Of a stretch of DNA of 64,000 nucleotides, positions 10,576 to 18,966 are shown piece by piece. The notes beneath the pieces were generated by a model. The model made no database searches. It saw only the letters and a program-made list of their open reading frames with translations, and was not told the DNA's origin. This DNA is from Lachnospiraceae bacterium (GTDB taxonomy: Bacteria; Bacillota; Clostridia; Lachnospirales; Lachnospiraceae): contig JAFUYB010000043.1 of NCBI GenBank assembly GCA_017470735.1, positions 32,662 through 96,661 of the forward strand. The letters run 5' to 3'. The position numbers and the translations under genes were made by a program. The first letter of the stretch is position 1. Each line of letters starts with the position of its first letter.

Positions 10576-11325
10576 ATGGGTAGTCAACTGGTATTGATCC
10601 GGCACGGAGAAAGCGTTTGGAACAAAGAGAATCTGTTCACGGGATGGGCGGATGTAGATCTGTCCGATGCCGGACACGAGGAAGCGGCCAACGGCGGCAA
10701 GGAATTAAAAAAAGAAGGTTTTTCCTTTGACATCTGCTTCACATCCTATCTGAAGCGCGCGATCCACACGGCAAATCATGTTCTTGCTGAGCTGGACGAG
10801 GAGTGGATCCCGGTGATCAAGACCTGGAAATTAAACGAGCGCCACTACGGTGCGCTGCAGGGACTGAACAAGTCCGAGACCGCTGAAAAGTATGGTGAGG
10901 ATCAGGTCAAGATCTGGCGCCGTTCTTTCGATGTGACCCCGCCCGAGCTTGAGGAGAGCGATGACCGCAACCCTGCAAACCAGGCACAATATGCAGGCGT
11001 AGACAAGAAAGATCTTCCGCTGACCGAGAGCTTGAAGATTACGATCGACCGTGTCGTTCCGTATTATCAGGAAGTGATCCTTCCGGAGATCAAGGCAGGC
11101 AAGAAAGTCCTGATCGCGGCACACGGCAATTCCCTGCGCGCGCTCGTGAAATATCTGGACAATATTTCCGATGAAGACATTTTGAACCTCAACATTCCGA
11201 CAGCTGTACCGCTCGTTTACGAGCTGGATGACAATTTCAACGCAGTCTCTCACCGTTATCTTGGTGACCAGGCAGCTATCGAAGCAGCAATGAATGCTGT
11301 TGCAAACCAGGGAAAGAAAGCTTGA
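10576..11325 (+). CDS. gpmA: 2,3-bisphosphoglycerate-dependent phosphoglycerate mutase
   Basis: A 249-residue glycolytic enzyme interconverting 3- and 2-phosphoglycerate in the cytosol. The phosphohistidine motif [18 protein letters not shown] (RHG at 9-11), the arginine segment [22 protein letters not shown] and the second histidine in [15 protein letters not shown] match dPGM enzymes at usual length. The ATG has AAAGGAGGA seven nt upstream and a promoter is visible. Two zinc-ribbon genes follow closely on the same strand, probably in one transcript ending at the terminator near 12.1 kb; their relation to glycolysis is unclear. Confidence 0.96.
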   Translation: MGSQLVLIRHGESVWNKENLFTGWADVDLSDAGHEEAANGGKELKKEGFSFDICFTSYLKRAIHTANHVLAELDEEWIPVIKTWKLNERHYGALQGLNKSETAEKYGEDQVKIWRRSFDVTPPELEESDDRNPANQAQYAGVDKKDLPLTESLKITIDRVVPYYQEVILPEIKAGKKVLIAAHGNSLRALVKYLDNISDEDILNLNIPTAVPLVYELDDNFNAVSHRYLGDQAAIEAAMNAVANQGKKA

Positions 11326-11351
11326 TTTTTTAGGAACGGGGATACGACACG

Positions 11352-11627
11352 ATGGATGAATTGACACGGCTTGTTCGCAAAAGAGAACTGATCCGCTACT
11401 GCCCCCAGTGCGGTGAAAAGATGTCCTACTCAGCCGTTCACGGCATATACACTTGTAAAAACTGTGATCATACTGAAAAAGACACTTACGGGATGATGAA
11501 GGATCTGCTCGAAGACAGACCCTATCTGACCAAAGCTCAGATGTCAGCAATCCTCCATGTTCCCTTACGCGAGATCAACAAATACATCCGTGACGGCGTT
11601 TTGGACAACCCGAATCCGGATCAGTAA
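11352..11627 (+). CDS. Zinc-ribbon plus helix-turn-helix protein
   Basis: 91 residues, not recognised as a named gene. The N-terminal half holds a four-cysteine zinc ribbon (CPQC...CKNC at about residues 17-39). The C-terminal half (about 55-82: LTKAQMSAILHVPLREINKYIRDG) looks like a winged or simple helix-turn-helix. It is a shorter paralogue of the next gene, sharing the order zinc ribbon, TYGMMKDL/DYGIIRKY, helix-turn-helix ending in ..NKYIRDG/..NEYLRKG. Such proteins resemble the YvyF-like family found near flagellar genes. A role in transcription or assembly is inference only. It starts 26 nt after gpmA. Confidence 0.75.
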   Translation: MDELTRLVRKRELIRYCPQCGEKMSYSAVHGIYTCKNCDHTEKDTYGMMKDLLEDRPYLTKAQMSAILHVPLREINKYIRDGVLDNPNPDQ

Positions 11628-11661
11628 ACCGGTGTGATCGCCATAGATTGAGGAGATTTTG

Positions 11662-12111
11662 ATGGCTGATTGGTCCCAACTCACAAAGCGCAGAAGAAAA
11701 TGCAGCCAGTGCGGTACGATCATGAATTATCTTGCCTTAGGCGAATACAAATGTCCGTCCTGCGGCAATGAAGAACTCGATGACTACGGGATTATCCGCA
11801 AATATTTGGACGAACACGGTCCCTCGTCATCCGCTGCCATTGAAGCGGCGACCGGAGTGCGCCGCATGGTCATCAACGAATACCTGCGCAAAGGGCGTCT
11901 GGAAATCACTGACGGTTCCCCTGTATTCATTCGATGCGAACGCTGCGGCAAGAGCATCAAATTCGGGCGGATCTGTGCTGCCTGCGCAAAAAATGTCGTT
12001 TCCCGGCAGGAGGAAAAGGCGATTCCTTTTGAGGAAATCGGCGACGAACCAACTCCGTTTGCGCCAAAAAAACACGATCAGATGTTTATGTCGGGCAAGC
12101 ACCGCCGCTGA
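11662..12111 (+). CDS. YvyF-like zinc-ribbon/HTH protein
   Basis: 149 residues, not firmly named. The domains are a zinc ribbon (CSQC...CPSC, about 12-38), a helix-turn-helix (AAIEATGVRRMVINEYLRKGRLE region, about 58-85) and a second four-cysteine cluster (CERCGKSIKFGRICAAC, about 95-112), then a basic tail. This order resembles the flagellar-operon protein YvyF of Firmicutes, but no flagellar genes are in the window. The ATG at 11662 has AGGAG six nt upstream. It is a longer paralogue of the preceding gene. The transcript ends at the hairpin at 12125-12161. Confidence 0.75.
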   Translation: MADWSQLTKRRRKCSQCGTIMNYLALGEYKCPSCGNEELDDYGIIRKYLDEHGPSSSAAIEAATGVRRMVINEYLRKGRLEITDGSPVFIRCERCGKSIKFGRICAACAKNVVSRQEEKAIPFEEIGDEPTPFAPKKHDQMFMSGKHRR

Positions 12112-12124
12112 TCGACGATGTATC

Positions 12125-12161
12125 ATCCCCGACGGGCTTTTGTCTGTCGGGGATTTCTTTT
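12125..12161 (+). terminator. Intrinsic terminator
   Basis: ATCCCCGAC and GTCGGGGAT form a perfect 9-bp stem followed by TTCTTTT, ending the gpmA/zinc-ribbon transcript 14 nt after the last stop codon. Confidence 0.85.
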
Positions 12162-12175
12162 AAGGGAGGCTTACC

Positions 12176-13513
12176 ATGGGTATTACCGCTGGTTTTATTG
12201 TTCCGCATCCGCCGATCGCTGTCGCTGAAATCGGAAAGGGCGAGGAGAAAAAAATACAGCCGACATTAGACTCTTTCGACCGGATCGCCAGAGAAATAGC
12301 CAGGATCCAGCCGGATACGATCGTCCTGACTTCACCGCACAGCATTCTCTACCGTGATTATTTCCATGTTTCTCCCGGTGAATTTGCAACAGGTTCTTTT
12401 GCCAATTTCCGCGTGCCGGAGGTTGCTATGACCGTCACCTATGACAGCGAGTTTTCCGAGCTGTTAGATGAGCGCTGCAACCGTATGAGCTTCCCGGCAG
12501 GTGTGATGGGCGAACAGGATCCCTCTCTTGACCACGGAACGCTCGTACCTCTCTACTTCATCTGCAAACACTATATGGACTTTCATCTCGTGCGTATCGG
12601 GCTGTCCGGACTGTCGCTGGAGACACATTACCGTTTCGGAAAAATCATTTCTGAGGTTGCAGATACGCTTGGCCGCAATGTCGTTTTTGTCGCCAGCGGA
12701 GACCTGGCGCACTGCCAGAAGCAGGACGGTCCTTACGGCTACCGCCCCGAAGGTCCGCAATACGACGAAAAACTGATGCAGACCCTTGCCAATGGCGACT
12801 TAAAAAAGCTGCTCCAATTTGATGAGACGCTTCTGGATCGCAGCATGGAGTGCGGACACCGCTCTTTTTGCATTCTTGCCGGAGCGCTTTCCGCCAAGCA
12901 TTACACCGTTGAGCCTCTGACCCATGAAGCGACTTTCGGCGTTGGTTATGGCTTTGCGATTTGCACGGTAAAAGGAGAAAAACAGATGGACAACAAAATA
13001 AGCAGCGATCCGTATGTTACACTTGCGCGGCAGACGATCGAGACCTATGTAAAGACCGGAGATACCTACTCCCCCGCTTCACCGCTTCCTGAAATCGACA
13101 GACAGAAAGCCGGTGCGTTCGTGTCCATTCACGAACACGGCATGCTGCGCGGCTGCATCGGTACGTTTCTGCCCACAAAAGACACCCTGACCGAAGAGAT
13201 CATCCAGAATGCAATTTCCGCTTCGACAAAGGATCCCCGCTTCTCGCCGATTCGCGAAGATGAGCTGCCCTATCTTGAAATCAATGTGGACATCCTCTCC
13301 GAGCCGGAACCCGTTGCATCCATCGACGAGCTCGATGCCAAAAAATACGGCGTCATCGTTGCTTACGGCCAGCGGCGCGGCCTGCTTTTGCCGGATCTTG
13401 ACGGCGTAGACACTCCCCGGCAGCAGATTGAGATCTGCAAGCAGAAAGCCGGCATCCGCCCGTCTGTAACGGATTTAGAGCTGTGGCGGTTTGAGGTAGT
13501 GAGACATTCATAA
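12176..13513 (+). CDS. Fused AmmeMemoRadiSam system B-A protein (MEMO1-like + AMMECR1)
   Basis: 445 residues joining two domains that are often separate genes. Residues 1-265 form a MEMO1/extradiol-dioxygenase-like (LigB-type) domain with conserved histidines in VPHPP, TSPHS, SLDHGTLVPLYF and ASGDLAHC. Residues about 285-445 form an AMMECR1 domain with the hallmark GMLRGCIGTF and STKDPRFSPI. The family occurs with a radical SAM protein (AmrS) in a widespread system whose chemistry is not settled in what I can cite; no AmrS gene is in the window. A METIR-like start of the AMMECR1 part is linked by KGEKQMDNKISSD. The ATG at 12176 follows GGGAGG, and the gene follows the terminator. Confidence 0.88.
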   Translation: MGITAGFIVPHPPIAVAEIGKGEEKKIQPTLDSFDRIAREIARIQPDTIVLTSPHSILYRDYFHVSPGEFATGSFANFRVPEVAMTVTYDSEFSELLDERCNRMSFPAGVMGEQDPSLDHGTLVPLYFICKHYMDFHLVRIGLSGLSLETHYRFGKIISEVADTLGRNVVFVASGDLAHCQKQDGPYGYRPEGPQYDEKLMQTLANGDLKKLLQFDETLLDRSMECGHRSFCILAGALSAKHYTVEPLTHEATFGVGYGFAICTVKGEKQMDNKISSDPYVTLARQTIETYVKTGDTYSPASPLPEIDRQKAGAFVSIHEHGMLRGCIGTFLPTKDTLTEEIIQNAISASTKDPRFSPIREDELPYLEINVDILSEPEPVASIDELDAKKYGVIVAYGQRRGLLLPDLDGVDTPRQQIEICKQKAGIRPSVTDLELWRFEVVRHS

Positions 13514-13516
13514 AAA

Positions 13517-13840
13517 TTACGGCTTCGGCGTCAAAAGCTTTAGCCCAACGATCCCGACTACGATCAGCGCGACACAGATCATCTGTGGCAGTGACAATTT
13601 TTCCTGAAATAAGAATATTCCCAAAACGGATGTGCCGACGATTCCAAATCCGGTCCACATGGCATAGGCTGTACCAAGCGGCAAATGTTTCAGTGCCAAC
13701 GCCAGAAATACAGCACTCGCAATATATCCCACTACCGTTATAACGGATGGAAGCAAAACCGTAAATCCATCGGAGTATTTCATTGCGCAAGCCCATGTCA
13801 CTTCAAATACGCCTGCCAGTACCAACAAAATCCATTGCAT
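13517..13840 (-). CDS. sugE: SMR-family exporter, SugE/Gdx type
   Basis: A 107-residue four-helix membrane protein. The conserved glutamate in helix 1 (LVLAGVFEVTWACAMKYSDG, Glu13), SVITVVGYIAS, LPLGTAYAMWTGFGIVGT and the closing LIVVGIVGLKLL match the SugE/Gdx branch, whose studied members export guanidinium in exchange for protons. The W-T-G motif distinguishes it from drug-exporting EmrE proteins. Its 84-nt upstream gap contains no recognisable guanidine riboswitch, so the substrate stays inferred. It is convergent with the MEMO1-AMMECR1 gene, three nt apart. Confidence 0.85.
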   Translation of the reverse strand: MQWILLVLAGVFEVTWACAMKYSDGFTVLLPSVITVVGYIASAVFLALALKHLPLGTAYAMWTGFGIVGTSVLGIFLFQEKLSLPQMICVALIVVGIVGLKLLTPKP

Positions 13841-13924
13841 GTTTTATTCCTTTCATATAATGATTCCACTTGCGTTCTTCCCTGCTCAAGCGCAGATTTG
13901 CGAAGCATTTCTAAAAAACATTCA

Positions 13925-14860
13925 TTAACCATGACCAATCATATCGAACACCCACACAAACACCGGCATGGTCACGATGCAGCATAGCGTTGTCAGCATG
14001 TTCAGGACTCCGGCATATTCTTCATCAAAACCGTACAGCACGGCGCACTGATTGACAAGGGATGCTGTCGGCGCTGCGGCACACAGCAACGGAATCATCA
14101 GGATGCGGTGCCCGTCAGGAATGATGTATTCCAAACGGAAGACGATCATCAATGCCAAAACCACAGCCGGACACAAGAGCATCCGCAGACACACGATAAC
14201 CGGACTGCGCCTGTAAGAAAACAGCTTTTTTATATCCATGCCGCCTAAAATGACCCCTGTGATCATCATTGATACCGGACCGATCATCGCCGCCATGTCC
14301 CCGACAACCGCTTTCGGTATTCCTGAAAACTGAATCCCTGTCGCCAGCATCAGCATTCCCACGAAAATCGAGATCAGATTGGTATTGGTCAGAATATCCT
14401 TCACCCGAAGTTTTTCACCCCTGCTGAACATCCTCTTGCCGTGTGTCCAAAACAGAATATTGAACACGGTAATATAAGCAGAAATGTATATGACCCACTC
14501 ATCGCCCAACACCGACGCTACGATCGGGATGATCAGATTGCCGCAATTTGAATAGATAATGGATGCCCGCTCGATCACATCCGCATGGATGAAATGCCCG
14601 AACAGATCTGCCAGCAGGATAAAAACGATATGCGCCACAACCGCTACGCCAAATACCACGCCCATCCCCTGCAGGATATCGGATGTCAGCTCCACCTGGA
14701 ATGAATTTAAAATCGAGCATGGAATGATCAGATAGACGCAGACCTTTGACAAAGGCAGGGAATCCTTCGGCTTTAAAATACCAAGCTTCGTAATGGCAAA
14801 TCCCATGCCCAGATACACAAACAGCTCAACAATTTTTTTCAATAATGAGAAAGCGATCAT
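13925..14860 (-). CDS. AEC family transporter
   Basis: A 311-residue integral membrane protein with about ten hydrophobic helices. It shows features of the auxin-efflux-carrier (AEC) family: GFAITKLGILKPKDSLPLSKVCVYLIIPCSILNSF at the N-terminus and FSGIPKAVVGDMAAMIGPVSMMITG in the second half, with a final CAAAPTASLVNQCAVLYG helix. Bacterial AEC proteins move organic acids such as malate; the substrate here is unknown. It begins six nt from the end of the broken kinase gene, so they may once have shared a transcript. Confidence 0.85.
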   Translation of the reverse strand: MIAFSLLKKIVELFVYLGMGFAITKLGILKPKDSLPLSKVCVYLIIPCSILNSFQVELTSDILQGMGVVFGVAVVAHIVFILLADLFGHFIHADVIERASIIYSNCGNLIIPIVASVLGDEWVIYISAYITVFNILFWTHGKRMFSRGEKLRVKDILTNTNLISIFVGMLMLATGIQFSGIPKAVVGDMAAMIGPVSMMITGVILGGMDIKKLFSYRRSPVIVCLRMLLCPAVVLALMIVFRLEYIIPDGHRILMIPLLCAAAPTASLVNQCAVLYGFDEEYAGVLNMLTTLCCIVTMPVFVWVFDMIGHG

Positions 14861-14865
14861 ATTTT

Positions 14866-15616
14866 CTATCCCTCATACTGTTTTGATGTCCCGACGTAAA
14901 GCTCCATTCCAATGATAAAAATAAGGACTGCTAGGACAACACGCAGCATTACACGCGCCCATGCGGGCATACGGTTGAAGAACGGCAGAATACTGTCCCA
15001 GTAGCCGGCATTCGCAGCCACTAGTGGCGTTGCAATAAAAACCAAAACTGCCGAAACAATTTCGCGCAACACATCCGTTCTTGTAATCCATACCGCATCT
15101 AAGAAATAAGCCAAAAAGCAAAATCATTGTATCTCTCTGCTTCCCCTGCGAGGGCACCCTTGAAATGCCATAATCAATGAGCTTTGCTACACCGTCAACC
15201 GAGATCATAATATTTGCAGTCGTGACATCACGATGGACAATACCACACCCATGAAGCACATCCAAGCCTTCCAAAATCTGAGACGCGTACTGCCTGCTCT
15301 CCTCCTCTGTCAGTACCCCTCTTTCTTCAAGCAGTTCTTCCAGAGTCTGACCTGCGATATAGTCTTCCAACACAAAAAATGCACCATCATATTCAAAAAC
15401 ATGGTCAATCCGCACCAGATGTTTGTTGCGAATATCCATTATCTTTTTTGCGATCTCATAATTTCCCCGACCAACTCCCTTGCGGACAAAAAGATGCTTT
15501 GATTCACGATGCATCACCAGCCATGTCTTGTGCTCATCGTGATTGTCCAGCGGTGCCAGTTCCTGAAAAGATGATTCTTCATAATATTCCATCAAATTCA
15601 TGGATCGGTTCCTCAT
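14866..15616 (-). pseudogene. Broken serine/threonine protein kinase with transmembrane tail
   Basis: The frame from 15616 encodes a normal N-terminal kinase part: an LVRIDHVFEYDGAFFVLEDYIAGQTLEELL hinge region, HRDVTTANIM catalytic loop and LIDYGISR (DFG equivalent). After VPSQGKQRDT it runs into a cysteine-rich nonsense frame to 14873. One frame over, TTG at 15114 to 14866 encodes a sensible membrane tail (AYFLDAVWITRTDVLREIV..., two hydrophobic helices). The activation loop, APE motif and C-lobe are missing, so an internal deletion fused the two parts out of frame. It is divergent from the XRE gene. I judge it non-functional unless the truncated domain folds. Confidence 0.75.
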
Positions 15617-15713
15617 GGTTTTCTTGATGTGAGCATCTGCTCCATTGACGGAACAGATATGAATATAGTATCATAACGGAAAACGCATCGTAAAGAATTT
15701 TTGGAGAAATGGG

Positions 15714-16136
15714 ATGGCAAAATCGACAGATGAGCTGCTGAATATTTTGAAGCATTCGGAAAACATCGAAGATTATCTGGATTCTGCAGAAGACAGTCTG
15801 ATCGAAACTACACTTCAAAAAGAATTGCTGGGATTGTTCGCCGCGCAGGAATACAAGCCGGCCGCCCTGTTCCGCCTTGCCGGCATTGACAAATCCTATG
15901 GTTATGAGATTCTCTCCGGAACAAAACGACCGTCCCGAGACAAGCTGATCGCGCTGCTTTTCGCATTACATATTTCTGCTGATGATACACAAGCCCTGCT
16001 CAAAGCGACCGGTTATCCGCCCCTTTACGCAAAACACACACGGGACAGCGTCATCCTGTTTGCCCTGCAAAACGGCACCGCGCTCTCCGACCTGAATGAG
16101 ACGCTTTATGATATGGGGCTGGAGCTGGTGAAGTAG
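15714..16136 (+). CDS. XRE-like helix-turn-helix protein
   Basis: 140 residues. The N-terminal 40 residues are helical and acidic. A helix-turn-helix covers about 45-85 (KPAALFRLAGIDKSYGYEILSGTKRPSRDKLIALLFAL), shaped like XRE/Cro DNA-binding domains, and a helical C-terminus ends in LYDMGLELVK. Genes of this type often sit beside membrane Ser/Thr kinases in Lachnospiraceae, and here it is divergent from the broken kinase, so it may have regulated or been phosphorylated by it. That link is inference. The start at 15714 has GGAGAAATGGG just before it. Confidence 0.7.
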   Translation: MAKSTDELLNILKHSENIEDYLDSAEDSLIETTLQKELLGLFAAQEYKPAALFRLAGIDKSYGYEILSGTKRPSRDKLIALLFALHISADDTQALLKATGYPPLYAKHTRDSVILFALQNGTALSDLNETLYDMGLELVK

Positions 16137-16197
16137 AGTAAATATTTGGCTCACGCTAACAAATACCAGTTTGTCTTTCCTGTTTCATAATCAATCG

Positions 16198-16506
16198 TTA
16201 AAACTTCACCTTTATTCGATTGGATTCTGCAAGCGTCTTGTAATTAGAATTTGTAATTTGCAGAATAAAACCAGCTGACTTGATATTTTTGATTTTGTTC
16301 TTTTTCAAATAACTCTCATAACATTCAATCCCGCCGTTAATCTGAGATTTCGGTGCAACAGTGCCAAGCATGCTATCCGACATCATATAGCCATTCAATG
16401 TAACTTCATTGGCATATACCTTAATGGTTTTGCCCGTACTATTTTTTACATTACACAATATCTGAGCACTACCGTACTCGTCTATTGTCACTCCCGTCAC
16501 GCTCAT
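16198..16506 (-). CDS. C-terminal fragment of a secreted DUF5067-like protein
   Basis: 102 residues with no signal peptide. The segment NVKNSTGKTIKVYANEVTLNGYMMSDSM, then APKSQINGGI, resembles the C-terminal immunoglobulin-like half of small Clostridia lipoproteins that describe atypical beta-sandwiches. Those proteins normally begin with a lipobox and a repeat of this domain, which are absent, so this is probably a fragment. I do not recognise a specific family with certainty. It lies next to the toxin gene on the same strand. Confidence 0.45.
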   Translation of the reverse strand: MSVTGVTIDEYGSAQILCNVKNSTGKTIKVYANEVTLNGYMMSDSMLGTVAPKSQINGGIECYESYLKKNKIKNIKSAGFILQITNSNYKTLAESNRIKVKF

Positions 16507-16536
16507 AAAGATACTGTTTATCCAGTACTGTGAACT

Positions 16537-16866
16537 TTAATCAATATCGTCTCTATTCTGCAATGTATGCACAAAGCGTCGAACTTCCATAATCCGTTCA
16601 TCGCCTTCAGGAATCACTACATAATAAACTATATAATCTCCCACATAGATGCGATAATAAGGATAATCATGTTTTCTTTTTGATGGAACCTTCTCATATC
16701 CCTCTGGGTTATTCTCAGCTCTATCTATAATCGCTTTTTCAACATTGTTCATCAAATCCTGCGCCGCTTTAGGACTCTTCTTTTTATAAGCGATATATAA
16801 AACTGCGGATTCAAGTTCTTCATCAAATAGAGGAAGATATCGAAGTGTATATTTCTGATTAAACAT
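16537..16866 (-). CDS. RelE/ParE-family toxin
   Basis: 109 residues of the ParE/RelE fold: YTLRYLPLFDEELESAVLYIAYKKKSPKAAQDLMNNVEKAI, then YPYYRIYVGDYIVYYVVIPEGDERIMEVRRFVHTLQN. RelE-type toxins cut mRNA on the ribosome and ParE-type toxins poison gyrase; the sequence here does not decide between them. It overlaps the upstream antitoxin gene by 8 nt, standard for such modules. Confidence 0.85.
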   Translation of the reverse strand: MFNQKYTLRYLPLFDEELESAVLYIAYKKKSPKAAQDLMNNVEKAIIDRAENNPEGYEKVPSKRKHDYPYYRIYVGDYIVYYVVIPEGDERIMEVRRFVHTLQNRDDID

Positions 16867-17116
16867 TTAACTTCTCCCGGAGATTTCCAAATACCTCTTC
16901 ATGCGATAAGCGCACATCCGTGGAAGATGCCGCCTGATCCGCAACATCCATTATATATTCTTCCGGCTCAGCAAGTCTGGAAAACGAATCAAGACTCATC
17001 ACCACCATAGTCCCGTAGCCATTTTTCGTTAAATATACAGGATCCCCATTTTGTACAACCTTTTCGATATCAGAAAACTTATTCCTTAAATCTGAGACTG
17101 GTCTAATCTGCATCAT
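16859..17116 (-). CDS. Phd/YefM-family antitoxin
   Basis: 85 residues. RPVSDLRNKFSDIEKVVQNGDPVYLTKNGYGTMVVMSLDSFSRL is the typical Phd/YefM DNA-binding N-terminal domain, followed by a flexible acidic C-terminus that would wrap the toxin. ATG at 17116 follows GAGAGGTGA; a start at 17131 would overlap that site. A palindrome upstream fits autorepression by the toxin-antitoxin complex. Confidence 0.87.
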   Translation of the reverse strand: MMQIRPVSDLRNKFSDIEKVVQNGDPVYLTKNGYGTMVVMSLDSFSRLAEPEEYIMDVADQAASSTDVRLSHEEVFGNLREKLNV

Positions 17117-17145
17117 AGAATCACCTCTCATCCTTTATCGTAACT

Positions 17146-17199
17146 TTATCATAATTTTATCCTTGTTATGATAATAGCAAATTTCATTGCAAAAAACAA
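17146..17199 (-). promoter_or_regulatory. Promoter and operator of the toxin-antitoxin module
   Basis: On the minus strand TTGTTT (17194-17199) and TATTAT (17171-17176) have a 17-nt spacer. A perfect inverted repeat, TTATCATAA (17166-17174) and TTATGATAA (17146-17154), 11 nt apart, overlaps the -10 and the start region, as expected for an autoregulated antitoxin. Confidence 0.55.
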
Positions 17200-17284
17200 T
17201 CAATAACACACCTGATAATAAACCCCTAGACTGGGGATATTTGCCAAGTCTTGATTGGATGCGGGCAGATGGGATCTGGATATG

Positions 17285-17328
17285 AAAAGAGCAGGTATGC
17301 AGTCTTTGGCCACATATCCTGCTCTTTT
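17285..17328 (-). terminator. Intrinsic terminator, probably bidirectional
   Basis: AAAAGAGCAGG and CCTGCTCTTTT form an 11-bp stem around a 22-nt loop. It lies between the Rpn remnant and the toxin-antitoxin module and can stop minus-strand transcription coming from the remnant. Confidence 0.55.
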
Positions 17329-17360
17329 GGAATTATCTAAATTTCACTGTACACAGATGT

Positions 17361-18030
17361 TTATGCAAAAATAGTGTCCTCTTCCCATTCCGCTTCAAGG
17401 CAGTTCTGGGCATACTCAGGCGTAATCCCAAATTTATCAATTAAATAATTCAATATTTTCTCATCCGACATACCAAATGCTCTAGCAGTTTCAATTGAAG
17501 CTTTTATTCCCGCCGTCCTCTGCGATGCTTTCTGTACATATTCCGGACTTACCATCGTCATCATGATCTTTTCCACCTTCTTCGCTTCGCTACGCATACA
17601 GTCTCACTAAATTCGCCTCGCTCATTAAGTGAGAACTAGTATCCGCCTTATGCGTTGAAAGATACTCCGTCAGTATCCCTTCTGCTTCACAAATTCTGAA
17701 AACCTCAGGATAAACCTTATCCGGCTCATCCCTGAACTTCACTCGCTGCTCATCGAAAACTTGCGAGAACCTGATGTACTCTTCTATAATGCCATCACTG
17801 TTCTTCACATACAGAACCTTTGCCGTCAGCTCCGGCTTCCCGGCCTCACCGCCAAAAAACTCCTTGTTCAGCGAGAGGATCTGCCGTCCCTCAGAATCCG
17901 TCTCAAGCTTTCCCGATGAAAGGATCCTGGGGATGCTCTTGCCTGTATATATGATATATGTCTCCACATCAGGCATGGGCAGCTTCGGCATGCCGTGGAT
18001 GTCATAGCCGTTATTGATGAAATAAGTCAT
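17361..18030 (-). pseudogene. Rpn-type PD-(D/E)XK nuclease/transposase-like remnant
   Basis: Two overlapping frames carry pieces of one protein. The first (18030 to 17590) begins late in the family sequence with LPMPDVETYIIYTGKSIPRILSSGKLE and continues to a helical region. The second (17597 to 17361) holds the usual C-terminus with EKIMMTMVSPEY and FGITPEYAQNCLEAEWEE. Rpn proteins are recombination-promoting nucleases; the catalytic N-terminal part with its E-x-K motif is missing. The truncation and frameshift make this a relic, probably of horizontal origin. Confidence 0.65.
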
Positions 18031-18070
18031 CAGGGTGTCACTGCAAAGAAACGGATATGCTCAGCTACGC

Positions 18071-18739
18071 TCATCTATTTTTCATCACCCACGCAAATGC
18101 CTTTGCCGTGCGCAGGTCAGAATCCCGGAAATGATTGCCTTCATTCCACTCAAAAATACAGTCTGTCTGCCGGCTCTTCATATGACCGTATATTTTTTGC
18201 ATCGCATCCCCGACAGTGCGCATTGTGGTATTTTTCGTCTTTTCTTCCTGATCACCAAGACTTAAATATACACAATCCGTCCGGATATCATTTTTTATCG
18301 CATAATCCGTAAATCCCGGAAACCAAACCGACGGCGATGCTGCCGCCACTCCGCAAAAATTGTTACACTGATACGATGCCCAAAGGGCAAACAATCCTGC
18401 CAGCGAATATCCACCGATAATAAAGCGTTTGGGGCTGTCAGACAGATTCCCGAACCTCTGCCTGATATCTTCTTGTATTTTATCAAGCGTCTGGCCTGCC
18501 TTTCCGCCAAACGGCACTTTCCCAAATACCGGCGGTGCTTCCCACGGTGACAGATCACGGTTCCAGTCATCGACCTCATACGCCAGAAGACAATACTCCT
18601 GCCCATCCGTCAGTTCATCGATCCATTGCATCTGTTTTTCGATAAGCGAAAGATCATGCTCATCCACCGGCTGTATTAAAATTGTTTCAGCGGTTTGGTT
18701 TTTAAATATCTCACTTCGTATCAATGCATCCCCCGGCAT
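18071..18739 (-). CDS. Alpha/beta hydrolase (esterase-like)
   Basis: 222 residues. The nucleophile elbow GGYSLAGLFALW (G-x-S-x-G) and the following AAASPSVWFPGF resemble the esterase family that includes siderophore and acyl esterases. Candidates for the rest of the triad are the acid in SLGDQEEKTKN and the histidine in EWNEGNHFRD. No signal peptide is visible, so it is probably cytosolic. The substrate is unknown. The start is uncertain; the ATG at 18739 overlaps the 3' end of a disrupted small gene, and TTG at 18724 follows GGGGGA. Confidence 0.75.
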   Translation of the reverse strand: MPGDALIRSEIFKNQTAETILIQPVDEHDLSLIEKQMQWIDELTDGQEYCLLAYEVDDWNRDLSPWEAPPVFGKVPFGGKAGQTLDKIQEDIRQRFGNLSDSPKRFIIGGYSLAGLFALWASYQCNNFCGVAAASPSVWFPGFTDYAIKNDIRTDCVYLSLGDQEEKTKNTTMRTVGDAMQKIYGHMKSRQTDCIFEWNEGNHFRDSDLRTAKAFAWVMKNR

Positions 18740-18933
18740 ACCTGCTCAAACTCCTCTTTTTCTAATATATCAAAACCCGGCTTTTGCCAGCTCATCCATC
18801 ATCGCCGAACGCCTTCTGTATTCCCGTTCAATTCAATATCCCTGACACACTCATCCTCAAACAGATCCAGACCCCTTTGCAAAATGCGATATTCAAACCA
18901 GTTCTCCCAATCCTATAGTCTCACATCAGACAT
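18721..18933 (-). pseudogene. Small gene broken by a stop codon and two frameshifts
   Basis: A strong AGGAGG lies before an ATG at 18933. The reading is MSDVRL, an in-frame TAG, then DWENWFEYRILQRGLDLFED and ECVRDIELN, a frameshift to REYRRRSAMMDELAKAGF, and a second frameshift in the GGGTTTT run to DILEKEEFEQVCRGMH and stop at 18721. Joined, it would be about 70 residues, charged and helical. I do not recognise the family. Three lesions in 210 nt argue for a decaying gene and not sequencing error. Its end overlaps the hydrolase start. Confidence 0.6.
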
Positions 18934-18966
18934 TATTCTTTGCCTCCTGCTGTCACTCGTCACGAC

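Noticed and set aside
13841..13924. Guanidine riboswitch upstream of the SugE/Gdx exporter
   Set aside because: The gap is only 84 nt and shows none of the ykkC, mini-ykkC (paired ACGR hairpins) or type III features.
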